From the NCBI RefSeq assembly GCF_000382445.1, contig NZ_KB905474.1, forward strand, positions 388,359 to 452,358: a stretch of DNA of 64,000 nt, read 5' to 3'. The notes under the pieces are model-generated. The model searched no databases, had not been told where the DNA came from, and saw only the letters and a program-made list of their open reading frames with translations. Both the position numbers and the translations under genes were made by a program. The DNA is from Phocaeicola massiliensis B84634 = Timone 84634 = DSM 17679 = JCM 13223. Lineage in GTDB: Bacteria; Bacteroidota; Bacteroidia; Bacteroidales; Bacteroidaceae. Below, piece after piece: positions 8,543 to 18,757 of this stretch (the first letter of the stretch is position 1; the number at the start of each line of letters is the position of its first letter).

Positions 8543-8854
8543 TCATCCGCTTCCCCGCGCCTTGCCGACACTCCTATATTCCCGTTCCAACACCTGCTCG
8601 ATCTCGCTCCTCTTGTACAAGACCTTGCCACCAAGTACATAGTAAGGCAGCGTGCCGTTGCTCCGATACTCGCCCAATGTCCTGCGGCTGACTTTCAGCA
8701 TACACGCCACCTCACTGTCGCACAGGTACACGTCTTCTTTTGGCGGAACCGCGCCATCTCCGAAAATGCCGTCAATCATCGCCGACAGCCGGTCGATACG
8801 CTCGTGGATGGACTGCATCCACGCATCGTCTTTCGTTTTCAATTCATTAAACAT
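8543..8854 (-). CDS. Excisionase-like helix-turn-helix protein (second type)
   Basis: A 103-residue protein. The start is taken at MFNELK (8854) rather than the longer frame from 8917, because the longer reading runs into the IS end. Residues 1-40 are helical (SIHERIDRLSAMIDGIF). The C-terminal half is a MerR/excisionase-like winged helix: LCDSEVACMLKVSRRTLGEYRSNG, then LGGKVLYKRSEIEQVL. It is homologous to the protein at 44238-44561. There, this type directly follows a second HTH gene of the 43883 type, and here the matching partner (9877-10193) is separated by the IS. Such pairs usually accompany integration or mobilization genes. Confidence 0.85.
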   Translation of the reverse strand: MFNELKTKDDAWMQSIHERIDRLSAMIDGIFGDGAVPPKEDVYLCDSEVACMLKVSRRTLGEYRSNGTLPYYVLGGKVLYKRSEIEQVLEREYRSVGKARGSG

Positions 8855-8860
8855 TATATA

Positions 8861-9806
8861 GATTAATTTGTTATATGACTCATTTTGTGACTGATTCTGA
8901 AGTTGTGTAATCCACAAGCAATAAGAATCACCATATCTTCGAAACCGAATTTATGGCATCTGAATCGTTCTTTGACAATACGGCATTTTTTCATACCACC
9001 TATGGCATGCTCCACTTTAATCCTAACTCCGGAAATCCGCTTGTTCTCTTGTTTTTCAACACAAGTAAGCTCTTTCCCTTTAGGTTTCTTTTTGGGCATG
9101 CATATTTCAACTCCATCCGGTTTGTGTCCGATGAAACCTGTATCCTGCCAGAGCCTAATACCTTTGGGAAGTAGAAGAGGTTCTTCATCACAAATCTTTT
9201 TGTCATGGACATGACCTTTGTATGTGGAGCTCAACCATACAATCCGAAGATTGTTAGTACATAACAGGTTATTCTTTATGCTATGAGTTTTTTTTACCAC
9301 TATAGCATGCAGACTGCCAGTCTTCATCCAAAGGACGCTGAATAGGTCGCTCGGTTCCGTCCAACAAGACTTCTTCGCACCCTTGAAGAATGTGTATCAG
9401 ACGTTTGGAGTTACGGTCAGGCAATTCACCAAGCGTTTTCAATGTACGCCGGAGAATCTCAGAAAGAAGGTGAATCCATCTATTGGCCTGGGGCTGGGTC
9501 ATCTCAAACTGAATAGCATGGAGTTCCTGAAGGGGATTGGTCTTCAGATATACCAATATGAAGAACATTTTGTCCTGAATCAGAGACAACACTGTTGTAA
9601 GATATACGTTGGCGCATTTTACCTTCCAAGGTAAAATGGCTGTAATATTCATCCCAATGGTACTTGAAAGTTATTAGCAAAGCGTCAAACTCAGCAGGAG
9701 TTAATCCTGTCGCAGCAAGCACTTGGCTATGACGGTGGCGAATCTTGTCGTAATACATCAATTGAACTTTTTAGATCACAAAGATAAATCAAAGAACGCT
9801 TTAATC
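8861..9806 (-). mobile_element. IS5-type insertion sequence (about 946 bp)
   Basis: The element lies between two HTH genes that are adjacent in the related locus at 43883-44561, which brackets its ends. Imperfect terminal inverted repeats can be aligned: GATTAA, then GTT, then TGA, then TTTGTGA, read inward at 8861 and, on the other strand, from 9806. The size fits IS5-type elements. The exact ends and target duplication are uncertain; TTAA occurs at both ends and could be the target. Confidence 0.7.
8863..9761 (-). pseudogene. IS5-type DDE transposase, split over three frames
   Basis: Read leftward from 9761, the frame gives an N-terminal helical domain (LTPAEFDALL). It must shift near 9590, then again at a run of eight A at about 9287-9294, to keep homology. 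The DDE_Tnp_4 motifs are spread over the parts: Asp in LLDGTERPIQRP, Asp in DTGFIGHKP and Glu in KVEHAIGGMKKCR. Both shifts are in the same direction. Removing one A from the run would join the last two parts. It may be a dead transposase, or it may be expressed by slippage at the A run. The second copy has the same eight-A run. Confidence 0.75.
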
Positions 9807-9876
9807 AATTATTCGATATAAACTCTATTATACATACTGCTCATTTGTCTTTTGTTGATACTTCAGTTCAATTCCT

Positions 9877-10193
9877 TCAAATGGTGTGCCCCCTGTAGCG
9901 TGCATCCTTGCGTCTGTCCTCCACTTTCGTGACGATACGCTCCACGTCTTCCGGCAGGTAATAGGTACGGTTGCCTATCTTGGTATAGGCGAGCGTGCCG
10001 TTATCCCGCAAGGTCTGCAAGGTGCGCTTGCTGATTTTCAGCTTCAGGCAGACATCCTGGTGGTCGAGCCAGCCAGCCGTCCTCTTCACGCCTTTCAAAT
10101 CCAGATGGGGATTCCCTCCACCCTATGTATGAACCGTTCGATTTTCATGGCAAATTCCTCGAACGCCTTCCTTTCAAAACATACGGTTTCCAT
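9877..10193 (-). pseudogene. Excisionase-like helix-turn-helix protein (first type), frameshifted
   Basis: The frame from ATG at 10193 starts METVCFERKAFEEF and breaks near 10110. The rest continues in another frame as LKGVKRTAGWLDHQDVCLKLKIS and RTLQTLRDNGTLAY. The second part is very close to the protein at 43883-44194 (WLDNQEVC, RTLQTLRDNGTLAYT). One inserted or deleted base separates the halves. A short protein from an internal ATG at 10098 would keep the HTH domain. Confidence 0.75.
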
Positions 10194-10263
10194 AACAATC
10201 CGATTTTATGTTGATACTTCAAATTCATACCATCCGGAGAAACGGTCACTCGTGGTGCCGGTA

Positions 10264-10443
10264 TAACAGCGCATGGAAGAATTTAATCTGAAAACTGACC
10301 GTGCAGATGTTATTGTTCCCGCCGCTGAGATATTTCTGATAATTGCAGGTATTGTCAAAGCTGAGTATATCCATGTTCCGGTCATTGGCTTAGCAGATGG
10401 TATTATTGACAATTTGTATGCCATATACCTGAAAACGGAATAA
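10264..10443 (+). pseudogene. C-terminal fragment of a Ppx/GppA-type phosphatase
   Basis: The open frame encodes RADVIVPAAEIFLIIAG, then AEYIHVPVIGLADGIID, and a stop. This is the conserved end of the exopolyphosphatase / guanosine pentaphosphatase domain in Bacteroidales. Only about 60 residues of a roughly 300-residue protein remain. The break at about 10264 marks a junction of the scar region. The remaining part of the gene is not in the window. Confidence 0.7.
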
Positions 10444-10500
10444 AAGGAATTGTGCATAGCTGTTTTAACTAGGGGATATTCAGTAAATCCTATAAAATTA

Positions 10501-10545
10501 GCCAACTAATTCATACTAAAAGTATTGCGAATTAGTTGGCTTTTT
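10501..10545 (+). terminator. Rho-independent terminator
   Basis: A perfect 12-bp stem (GCCAACTAATTC with its complement) and a 16-base loop, followed by TTTTT. It lies 57 bp after the Ppx fragment, so it probably ended the original ppx transcript. Confidence 0.75.
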
Positions 10546-10568
10546 GTATCTTTAGGTATTTCCCCTAA

Positions 10569-10700
10569 AATTTTGAAGAACGATTGACAAATGCTTCAGC
10601 GGAGTCGTTCAATGCTAAAATCAAAGCTCTTCGAAGCCAGTTTAGAGGGGTGGCTGATCTGAAATTCTTCATGTTCAGACTGGCTAGGCTATACGCTTAA
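10569..10700 (+). pseudogene. C-terminal fragment of an ISAon1-like transposase
   Basis: The frame gives NASAESFNAKIKALR, then FRGVADLKFFMFRLARLYA and a stop. This is the recognisable end of ISAon1-family (ISL3-like) transposases of Bacteroidota, with the catalytic Glu in the SAESFN segment. Everything before residue 1 of the fragment is missing. Its DNA is inverted and similar to 7230-7310. Confidence 0.7.
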
Positions 10701-10910
10701 AGGAAAGCTTGCCAACCGGAAAAATCCGCTGCCCCTGGAAAAAGCAGCATAGCCAAAAGAAAATATAGCAGAACTGTAAAATATAAAAGAGTTTGTGCCA
10801 ACGTTTTGACACAAACTTAGCAGATTACTATTCAGCTGATACCTATTCTGAAAGATGTAAACAACTTGTTTCTTAGATAGCCTTATAAATATTCTACTAC
10901 TTATTACAGT

Positions 10911-11447
10911 TCATTTAGAAATGTTATTCTCACTTTTATTCCTCCGCTTTTTCACTTGCTCCACTGCTTCAGATATGATTCCCTTGTTTTCAAAACGCTG
11001 CGTGTAATTGGTGTAATCCGGGTGAATACGTTCGTAAGTTGGGTCAGTGAATAAGGGACTCGTAATAATGTGGTCCGCAGTCGAACGGTTACAGCAGAAA
11101 ACAATATTTTCAACTCCAGCCAGTCTGGTCAATGCTTTCACATCCGTATCATGCGGCTGTAGTGTCATCGGATCTGTAAAAAAGAACAGATAGTCTATTT
11201 CTCCTTCTACGATCCGCGAACCAATTTGCTGGTCACCTCCTAAAGGACCAGATTTCAGGATTGTGATATCCCATTTGATTTCAGGATGTTTTTCTTCAAG
11301 GGCTTTTTTAATTAGTGTACCGGTTGTACCCGTACAATAGAATTTATGTCCTATCAGACGTTCCGAGTTCCAGAGAACCCACTCTATCATGTCTTTTTTC
11401 ATTGCATCGTGTGCAACAAGTCCAATTCTACGAACAATTGTTTCCAT
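10911..11447 (-). CDS. mgsA: Methylglyoxal synthase
   Basis: A 178-residue enzyme that converts dihydroxyacetone phosphate to methylglyoxal and phosphate. Family motifs are all visible: LVAHDAMK near the start, TGTTG (phosphate loop), SGPLGGDQQIG, and DPMTLQPHDTDVKAL with the conserved His and Asp. It has a charged C-terminal extension of about 25 residues. It is the last gene of a leftward block that also encodes three glycolytic enzymes, so it probably relieves triose-phosphate build-up when sugar phosphates outrun phosphate supply. Confidence 0.93.
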   Translation of the reverse strand: METIVRRIGLVAHDAMKKDMIEWVLWNSERLIGHKFYCTGTTGTLIKKALEEKHPEIKWDITILKSGPLGGDQQIGSRIVEGEIDYLFFFTDPMTLQPHDTDVKALTRLAGVENIVFCCNRSTADHIITSPLFTDPTYERIHPDYTNYTQRFENKGIISEAVEQVKKRRNKSENNISK

Positions 11448-11501
11448 AAAGCTAAATTATTTTATTTTTATATGATAATTATAATAACAAAAAAACTAAT
11501 T

Positions 11502-12311
11502 CTATTGAAGGCCGGAGGATGACCGGATAAATCTGAGCAATTCTTTGTTTGCCCGGCTATCCATGACGGTTTCCCGTTTTTCTTCAAAAAGATTGAGTGT
11601 TGTGGAGCATTCCCCACAGATGTCAATGCCTACTACCTGTTCTTTCTGAAGAATAACAGCCAGCAGTTTCTCCAATTCCCATAAGCTGAGAGAACCTTGA
11701 TCCCAGTTTGTTGCTGCCGAAGCCGGATTCAAGACATCCTTGTCTATGGAAATGTAAACCGGTCCGTTGATATGTCCGGAAGAAAAGTTCTGCCAACCCT
11801 CTTCGTGCATGAGCGTAGTTTCACTGTAAAACCGAACTTGTCTTTCATATCCTTTCGGCACAGCCTGTATCAGTTTGTCTGAAGAACCTACGATAATTAC
11901 TTTCTTGCAGTTGTTGTTATGGTCCAATATATCCTTTACCCAACTTCCGCAAGAAAGTATGTTGTCAAACAACGGTGGCTGCATATCGGGATGGTGGTCG
12001 AACACAATCAGCGAAAACGGAGTTTCAAGTTTGTCTGTCCAGAATTTAGTCAAATAATGATAATTGCCTGAATCGATGAAATGGACTCCCTCCGCCGGAT
12101 AATCAGCAATCATCCCCTTCAAAGCCAAAGCCCCCTCCCTGTCACAGTAGCCATCTGTACCATAAAGATGACGACAATCCAGCCATATAAATTTATTGTT
12201 CCAGGCAAACGCCTCGTAGTCATACACTCCCGTGAAGTTCATGATGATGATCGGCCATGCTATCCGTTTATCTGTTTTTTGATTTTGCCCGCTCATACGT
12301 TGTTTTTGCAT
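11502..12311 (-). CDS. Arginase-family protein
   Basis: A 269-residue ureohydrolase-fold protein. The two metal-binding motifs are present: FDHHPD (DHHxD-like) and SIDKDVLNPAS (SxDxDxxDP-like). A GIDICGE segment lies further on, where arginases carry a conserved Glu. The first metal-site histidine seen in arginase (GGDH) is not obvious; SGNYHYL may take its place. Arginase, agmatinase and formiminoglutamase are all possible, and I cannot separate them. An internal ATG at 12296 is an alternative start. The gene starts 16 bp after the stop of the glucan phosphorylase gene, so it is in the same operon. Confidence 0.8.
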   Translation of the reverse strand: MQKQRMSGQNQKTDKRIAWPIIIMNFTGVYDYEAFAWNNKFIWLDCRHLYGTDGYCDREGALALKGMIADYPAEGVHFIDSGNYHYLTKFWTDKLETPFSLIVFDHHPDMQPPLFDNILSCGSWVKDILDHNNNCKKVIIVGSSDKLIQAVPKGYERQVRFYSETTLMHEEGWQNFSSGHINGPVYISIDKDVLNPASAATNWDQGSLSLWELEKLLAVILQKEQVVGIDICGECSTTLNLFEEKRETVMDSRANKELLRFIRSSSGLQ

Positions 12312-12327
12312 ATCCTTTTACTGTTCA

Positions 12328-14886
12328 TTAAAACCATCGTACATAACAGAAATCTTGTCGGTGAGGTAACAAAGCATTCTTGGGATACATACGGAAGGCC
12401 TGCTTGAAGCTTCCAGCGTTGAAAATGCCGGATGTCGCCTTAAAGGTATATAAATTCCCATTCTTGGAAACCGGCAAAAGGGGAATAACCTCATATATGT
12501 GATCCTGACCGTCTTCACGCCTGATAATGACCGATTCTATTCCGATTGCGTCATCCAGGCCTTTCTCATCAACGACAACCGTCACCTCATATTCCTTTCC
12601 GGCTTCAACCGTGGCATTCAGCCCATTCCCTGCCTCTATGGATTTGATTTCTATGGCATCCCATCTGCTTCGGACGTTTGCTTTCCAGTCAGCCATCATT
12701 TTCGCCTTCGCAAAGTTGTCGGCTGCCAGAATGTGGAAATGCTCTGACAGTTTGTTATAGAACCTGTCATAGTAGTCGTCCAACTGTCTTTTCATGGTAA
12801 AATGGGGAGCGATTTGTGCGATTGAGTTCTTGATATACTTGACCCAGTCTTCCGAATAGTTCTTCCCCCCATGCTCGTAATACAGTGGCAGGATGTCATG
12901 CTCCAACAAATAATAGATGGCTTCGGCATCCAGCTGGTTTTGGTACTGTTCATTCTGATAAGTCCTTTTATCAGTCAGTGCCCATCCAGCATCCTTACGG
13001 TATCCTTCATACCACCAACCGTCCAGCACGGAGAAATTAAGCACACCGTTCATCAATGCCTTCTCGCCCGACGTACCCGAAGCTTCTGCCAACCGCGTAG
13101 GGGTGTTCATCCAAATATCCACCCCCGAGATAAGATGGCGTGCCAGGTCCATGTCGTAATTCTCCAAGAATATGATTTTACCTAAAAATTCCGGACGCCG
13201 GGATATTTCCACGATTTGCTTGATCAGCCCCTGCCCGGCACCGTCATTGGGATGGGCTTTGCCTGCAAAGATGAACTGTACCGGATATTTCGGATTATTC
13301 ACAATCCTGGCAAGTCGGTCTATATCCGTGAACAGAAGATGAGCCCTCTTATATGTAGCAAAACGGCGTCCGAAGCCTATTAGAAGAGCATCGGGATTGA
13401 ATCTCTCAAAAATGGAAACGCTCAATGCCGGATCAATCTGACTCCTGAGCCAGTCCTTGCTGCATTTGCTTTTGATATAGTCCAGCAATTTTGCTTTCTG
13501 TTTTAACCGGGTATTCCATATCTCTTCATCCGGGATGCCATAGACGGCCTCCCAGATTTTCTGATTGGACTGGTCGCAGAAAAAATTCTCATCAAAATTG
13601 TCCTTGAAAAGCTTTTTCCATTCTGCCGCACACCAGGTAGGCAGATGTACCCCGTTGGTTACATAACCCACATGGTTCTCTTCCGGGAAGTATCCCTTCC
13701 AGATCGGCGCAAACATTTGCTGGGATACCGATTTATGCAACTTGCTGACACCGTTTACCTCCTGGCAGGTCTTGCAGGCGAAGACAGACATGCAGAAACG
13801 TTCCTCCTTGTCTCCCGGATTGTGACGCCCGAGATCCATCAGGTTATCCCAGGTTATACCCAACTTGCCAGGATATCCCTTCATATATTTATTGAAAAGC
13901 CCTTCGTCAAAATAATCATGACCAGCGGGTACGGGAGTATGTACGGTATAAAGTGAGGAAGCACGTACCAGCTCCATGGCCTGCCCGAAATTCAAGCCGC
14001 CATTTATGTAATCACAAAGCCGCTGGATATTGATCAGTGCGGCATGCCCCTCATTACAGTGATATACATCTTTCGTTATACCTAAAGCTCTCAGCGTTAT
14101 CATCCCGCCTATGCCAAGCAGTATTTCCTGTTTTAGCCGATTCTCCCAGTCGCCTCCATACAGATGGTGAGTGATAGGGCGGTCAAACTCGCTGTTGAGT
14201 TCATTGTCCGTATCCAGCAGATAAAGGGGAATACGCCCCACACTGGCTTTCCAGACATTGGCATGTACCACAAAACTGTCGGCATAGGGGACGTGGATTA
14301 CCAGTTGTTTCCCATCCGGTTGCATTACCTTTTCAATCGGGAGCTGCCCGAAATTCTGCGCTTTATAATTGACTGTCTGCTGGCCGTCCATGGAAAGCGA
14401 CTGGTCAAAATAACCGTAACGGTACAAAAGTCCTATGGCACAAAGGTCCACATTGCTGTCCGACGCCTCTTTCAGGTAATCCCCCGCCAACATTCCCAAA
14501 CCGCCGGAATATATCTTAAGGACTTCATCCAAGCCGTATTCCATGCTGAAATAAGCTATTGACGGGCGCTGGTGATCCGGTTCCACATCTACGTATTTTT
14601 TGAAGGCGGAATAGACGGCATCCATTTTATAGACAAAGTTCTCATCATGTGCCAGCGCTACAAGCTTCTCATAATTTATCCGCTCCAGAAACAATACCGG
14701 ATTCTGTTCCACCTCTTTCCAAAGTTCCGAATCCAAATCACAATACAGTTTCTTTGCGTCATCATTCCATGTCCACCAGAGATTATGTGCGATTTCTGCA
14801 AGTTTTCGCAGTTCTGCAGGAAGATGTGAACCTACTGTAATCTCCCTCCACTGAGGGGTATTTACATTATAACTTGAATATTCCAT
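12328..14886 (-). CDS. glgP: Alpha-glucan phosphorylase (GT35)
   Basis: An 852-residue enzyme that releases glucose 1-phosphate from glycogen-like glucans. It matches the alpha-glucan phosphorylase type common in bacteria that lack the E. coli form: an extra N-terminal domain, [29 protein letters not shown] and [10 protein letters not shown]. The PLP region is [14 protein letters not shown], which keeps the Lys. A C-terminal beta domain of about 100 residues follows the catalytic part. It lies 21 bp downstream of the antiporter gene and feeds the same block's phosphofructokinase, aldolase and mutase. Confidence 0.92.
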   Translation of the reverse strand: MEYSSYNVNTPQWREITVGSHLPAELRKLAEIAHNLWWTWNDDAKKLYCDLDSELWKEVEQNPVLFLERINYEKLVALAHDENFVYKMDAVYSAFKKYVDVEPDHQRPSIAYFSMEYGLDEVLKIYSGGLGMLAGDYLKEASDSNVDLCAIGLLYRYGYFDQSLSMDGQQTVNYKAQNFGQLPIEKVMQPDGKQLVIHVPYADSFVVHANVWKASVGRIPLYLLDTDNELNSEFDRPITHHLYGGDWENRLKQEILLGIGGMITLRALGITKDVYHCNEGHAALINIQRLCDYINGGLNFGQAMELVRASSLYTVHTPVPAGHDYFDEGLFNKYMKGYPGKLGITWDNLMDLGRHNPGDKEERFCMSVFACKTCQEVNGVSKLHKSVSQQMFAPIWKGYFPEENHVGYVTNGVHLPTWCAAEWKKLFKDNFDENFFCDQSNQKIWEAVYGIPDEEIWNTRLKQKAKLLDYIKSKCSKDWLRSQIDPALSVSIFERFNPDALLIGFGRRFATYKRAHLLFTDIDRLARIVNNPKYPVQFIFAGKAHPNDGAGQGLIKQIVEISRRPEFLGKIIFLENYDMDLARHLISGVDIWMNTPTRLAEASGTSGEKALMNGVLNFSVLDGWWYEGYRKDAGWALTDKRTYQNEQYQNQLDAEAIYYLLEHDILPLYYEHGGKNYSEDWVKYIKNSIAQIAPHFTMKRQLDDYYDRFYNKLSEHFHILAADNFAKAKMMADWKANVRSRWDAIEIKSIEAGNGLNATVEAGKEYEVTVVVDEKGLDDAIGIESVIIRREDGQDHIYEVIPLLPVSKNGNLYTFKATSGIFNAGSFKQAFRMYPKNALLPHRQDFCYVRWF

Positions 14887-14907
14887 GACATTTTAATTAA
14901 ATAAGTC

Positions 14908-17154
14908 CTAATCTTTATTCAGTCCTTTTATTATTTTTCGTTTACCGACAATCCATACCGTATCATTCTCCTTGAAAATTGTATCAGGGTCTGGATTCAT
15001 AATATTCACGGTACTCCTCTCTATTCCGATAATGATGCTATCCGATATGTCTGCCTCCCGGATCGTCTTTCCGATCAATGGTGAACCTCCTTCGACAGGA
15101 AATTGCCCTATTTCCATCTCATCCTGCGAGGATGTTCCGTTCCCGTTCCTTTCTACCTTCTTTTGCTCCATGGATGTCCGGAAGCTTTCCAACTGTCGGT
15201 CCGTACCTACGACCGTAACCTTGTCATATGGATAGAGATGTTCTTCCCCTTGTGGTATATCCAGGCGTTTTTCTCCACGGGTGATTGAAATCACATTTAT
15301 CTGAAACAAGGTGCGCAAGCTGCTTTCTTTTAATGTTCTGCCCACATATATGGAATCAGGGGATACTGTGAAATCCGCCAAATGTAATTCCTTGAACGGG
15401 ATATTGCTGCCAAGGGTGGAGCCTGTATCACTTTCTGTAGAAAGTCCATTCCCGTCCGTCCCCTGAAAGTTTGCCATAAATTGTCTCTCTATAGTCAGCG
15501 ACCGTTTCTTGATCCGCTTGGAAAAATAAATGACGGCAATGATAATGGAAGAGACTACCAACCCGGCTCCCAAGGCAACATTGAAAAGATGGGTAATGAT
15601 ACTCATCATGATAATCGTGCAGATCAGTATTTTGACAAGTACTATTGATACCAAAGGCCCTCTGTTGAACTTGTTGTCCGTCCAGAGTTTACGGAACTCG
15701 GTTGAATTGTTCCTTTTCATGATGATGGCCCATAGAAACGGGGATATGACAAGAAAGATGATGATGAAGCCCAACAAGTTCCCTTCCATTCCCGGCAGAC
15801 TTTTCCTAATCAAAGGATGCACATAGGAAAAATATAAAGTGATGAAAAAAACGCATACGACCAGATAGAGTGTGACAGACACCAGCATAGACCGGATCAG
15901 TTTATGCCAAGTACCCTGGTGTTTTACAGTCATTGCCCCGGACGTATAGTGTACGAGATAATCTTTCAGGGATTCAGGCATGTGGATGTCTATAAACCGG
16001 TATGCTGGTTCCGAAAGCCGTATCATATAGGGGGTAAGAAAAGTCGTTATGACAGATACTGCCACTATGACCGGATAGAGATACTTGTCCGTAACATTCA
16101 GACTGACGCCTAAAGATGCGATGATGAATGCGAATTCACCGACCTGTGTCAGTGAAAAGCCGGACTGTATGGCAATTTTCAACGGCTGGCCGGAAAGCAA
16201 GACACCAAAGCTCCCGAACAGTACCTGACCGGACAGTACCAGCAATGTCAGGATGAAAATAGGGACGGCATATTCCCACATCATGGCAGGATCGATCATC
16301 ATTCCTACCGACACGAAAAATATGGAAGCGAACAGGTCTTTTACCGGCTGTACGATATGTACGATTTTTTCCGCTTCAACGGTCTCTGCCAGCAGGGACC
16401 CCATGACAAAGGCTCCCAATGCGGCAGAAAATCCCGCTTTTGTCGCAATCATCACCATTCCCAGGCAAAGTCCCAGAGAGGTTATCAATAAAATCTCGTT
16501 GCTGGTGAAACGGCGTATCTTCTTCAGCAGGGTAGGTATCAGATAGATACCCAATGCCGACCAGAAAATCAGGAAAGCGGCCAGCTTCAATATACTTTCC
16601 AGCATCTCCTTCCCTTCAAAATGTTTGCCTACCGCCAACGTGGAAAGAACAACCATCATCACTACAGCCACCAGATCTTCGATAACAAGAATCCCCAAGA
16701 CAATGCCAGTGAATTTCTGTTGGAGAAGTCCCATGTCATTGAAGGCCTTGAATACGATGGCCGTGGACGACATGGACAACATTCCACCCAGAAAAATACT
16801 GCTCATGTGGGAGAACCCCATTGCATTCCCCGCTGTATAACCTATGAACATCATGCCACATACAATAGTGACAGTGGCAACGATAGCCGTAATGCCCACA
16901 TTTATCAATTTCTTGAACGAAAAGTCCAGTCCCATCGCGAACAGCAGAAAAATGACACCGATGTCCGCCCATATTTTGATATTGGCAGGATCGGAAACAG
17001 TCGGGACCAGAGAAACGGAAGGACCCGCCATAATACCGGCTACAATGTAGCCCAATATGACCGGTTGCTTCAGCCACTTGAAAATGACGGTTACAATACC
17101 GGCAATAATCAGAATTATGGCAAGATCCGATATTAAAGGAGCAACTTCTGACAT
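14908..17154 (-). CDS. Cation/proton antiporter (CPA2, KefB-like) with TrkA-C domains
   Basis: A 748-residue inner-membrane protein. Residues 1-390 hold about 12 membrane segments with the CPA2 signatures GYIVAGIMAGP, LLFAMGLDFSF and FKAFNDMGLL, and a repeat-like Gly-rich FSAALGAFVMG. A further membrane region occupies roughly 410-560. The C-terminal 180 residues hold two TrkA-C-like domains (YVGRTLKESSLR; GKTIREADISDSIIIGIER), which usually bind a regulatory ligand. It probably exchanges K+ or Na+ for protons, a fitting partner for a methylglyoxal-producing block, since KefB-type systems answer electrophile stress. No KTN domain is evident. Confidence 0.85.
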   Translation of the reverse strand: MSEVAPLISDLAIILIIAGIVTVIFKWLKQPVILGYIVAGIMAGPSVSLVPTVSDPANIKIWADIGVIFLLFAMGLDFSFKKLINVGITAIVATVTIVCGMMFIGYTAGNAMGFSHMSSIFLGGMLSMSSTAIVFKAFNDMGLLQQKFTGIVLGILVIEDLVAVVMMVVLSTLAVGKHFEGKEMLESILKLAAFLIFWSALGIYLIPTLLKKIRRFTSNEILLITSLGLCLGMVMIATKAGFSAALGAFVMGSLLAETVEAEKIVHIVQPVKDLFASIFFVSVGMMIDPAMMWEYAVPIFILTLLVLSGQVLFGSFGVLLSGQPLKIAIQSGFSLTQVGEFAFIIASLGVSLNVTDKYLYPVIVAVSVITTFLTPYMIRLSEPAYRFIDIHMPESLKDYLVHYTSGAMTVKHQGTWHKLIRSMLVSVTLYLVVCVFFITLYFSYVHPLIRKSLPGMEGNLLGFIIIFLVISPFLWAIIMKRNNSTEFRKLWTDNKFNRGPLVSIVLVKILICTIIMMSIITHLFNVALGAGLVVSSIIIAVIYFSKRIKKRSLTIERQFMANFQGTDGNGLSTESDTGSTLGSNIPFKELHLADFTVSPDSIYVGRTLKESSLRTLFQINVISITRGEKRLDIPQGEEHLYPYDKVTVVGTDRQLESFRTSMEQKKVERNGNGTSSQDEMEIGQFPVEGGSPLIGKTIREADISDSIIIGIERSTVNIMNPDPDTIFKENDTVWIVGKRKIIKGLNKD

Positions 17155-17167
17155 ATTAACGGTTATT

Positions 17168-18151
17168 TTAGATCGATAATTCGTTAAGGACCCGGATCAG
17201 GCTTTTGTCAATAGGCTTGTCCTTTTTGATTGCCTGGACAAAAGGAACATAAACAATCTCGTTGTTCCGTATGCCTATCATAACATTTCGCTGGCCTTCC
17301 ATTAAGGCCTGGATTGCGGCTTCACCCAGCCGGCTTGCCAGTATACGGTCATTGGCACTCGGAGCACCACCCCGTTGCAGATGGCCCAGGATAGAAACCC
17401 TGACATCATACCCGGGATATTCCTTCTTTACCCGGTCGGCGTAATATATGGCACCTCCATTCTTGTTTTCAGGACTTTCGGTCACAATTACGATGCTGCT
17501 GTTTTTCGTCTTTCTGAATCCGCGCCCGATGAATGTTTCCAACTGGTCCACGTCCGTCCTGTCCTCCGGGATGATGGCCGCTTCAGCACCGGAAGCTATT
17601 GCGCTGTTTTGTGCCAGGAAGCCCGCATCACGCCCCATCACTTCGACAAAGAAGATACGGTCATGGGAGGTTGCCGTGTCCCTGATTTTATCCACGCATT
17701 CCACAATGGTGTTCAATGCCGTATCATATCCTATGGTAAAATCGGTACCATATAGGTCATTGTCAATGGTGCCGGGCAATCCTATGCACGTCACATCATA
17801 CTCCTCCGCAAAGATACGGGCTCCCGTCAGGGAACCGTCTCCACCGATAATTATCAAAGCATTGATGTTCTCTTTCTGTATGACCTTATAAGCTTTCTTG
17901 CGTCCTTCGGGAGTGGTGAAAGTCTCGGAGCGAGCTGTTTTCAGTATGGTGCCTCCCCTCTGGATAATGCTACTTACATCTTCCGTCGTGAGTTCTTTCA
18001 CTTCACCGGCAATCAGCCCCTCGTAACCTCTATAAATTCCTTTCACTTTAAATCCGTTAAAAATGGCGGCGCGGGTCACGGCACGGATAGCCGCGTTCAT
18101 TCCTGAAGCATCCCCTCCGGAAGTCAGAATTCCAATATACTTGTTATCCAT
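17168..18151 (-). CDS. pfkA: ATP-dependent 6-phosphofructokinase
   Basis: A 327-residue enzyme of bacterial PfkA length. The motifs are intact: [26 protein letters not shown] (the Gly-Asp-Gly of ATP-dependent forms), PGTIDND with the catalytic Asp, MGRDAGFLA and [15 protein letters not shown]. It phosphorylates fructose 6-phosphate, following on from the glucan phosphorylase. It lies 13 bp upstream of the antiporter gene on the same strand. Confidence 0.94.
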
Positions 18152-18176
18152 AATTTGTTTTTTATATTTTAATTAA

Positions 18177-18672
18177 TCAGGCAAAATTAGAAAGCAACTG
18201 TTTTAGCCTTTTTCTGCTATAAAAGATACGGCTTTTTATCGTACTCAGTGACACTCCTATCTTTGCGGCTATTTCCCGATATTTGACTCCGGTACAACAT
18301 AAAAACGACATAATGTGCTTTAGGCAATGTTTTAAGGGCTTCCCTTATCTCTTTTGCATCATGCCCGTTATCCACGAAAATGAAAGAGTCGTCCCTTAAC
18401 AGGAAATGATATTCAGGTTCTGATAATACATATAAATTCCCTCGTATTTTCTTTGTCCGGCAATTATTGATAAATGCATTGCGCATGATGGTATACATCC
18501 AGCCTTTAAAATTCGTACCGGAATCAAACTTATCCTTATTATCCAACGTCCTCAACATTGTTTCCTGCAACAAGTTTTCTGCTTCATCCTTGTCAGCAGT
18601 CAGTTTATATGCAAAACAATGCAGTTCATTCTGAAGGGCTACCAGCGCTTTATCGAAATCAAATCCTCTCAT
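18177..18672 (-). pseudogene. ECF-type RNA polymerase sigma factor, frameshifted
   Basis: The start is taken at MRGFDFDKAL (18672). Sigma region 2 is intact: EAENLLQETMLRTLDN, then FKGWMYTIMRNAFINNCRTKK. The frame is lost after VVFMLY, near 18296. In the shifted frame, region 4 continues perfectly as GVKYREIAAKIGVSLSTIKSRIFYSRKRL and stops at 18177. One base change in length is enough to separate promoter -10 and -35 binding halves. The remaining first frame would give a protein without region 4. It is either a dead sigma gene, a sequence error, or a frameshift-controlled product. It sits inside the metabolic block. Confidence 0.8.
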
Positions 18673-18757
18673 TATATTTATTTTGGAATTCAAATATCCG
18701 GGTGAAGGCATTCCCTGATAATAAGAAATGCCTTCTGTAGAGTCTCATCAAGATATC

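Larger units (their letters stand above)
7716..9551. repeat. Large direct repeat, copy 1
   Basis: This stretch matches 62165-64000 at a constant offset of 54449. I found one difference in the parts compared by eye (9540 G versus 63989 A). The left edge is sharp: identity starts at TACTTTAAATTC. The right edge lies beyond the window in copy 2, so the unit may be longer. It holds about 800 bp without a convincing gene (7716-8542), an HTH gene and most of an IS5-type element. Confidence 0.9.

Noticed and set aside
10206..10505. A 99-residue frame on the minus strand
   Set aside because: The plus strand encodes the conserved Ppx/GppA tail, so the minus frame is a shadow.
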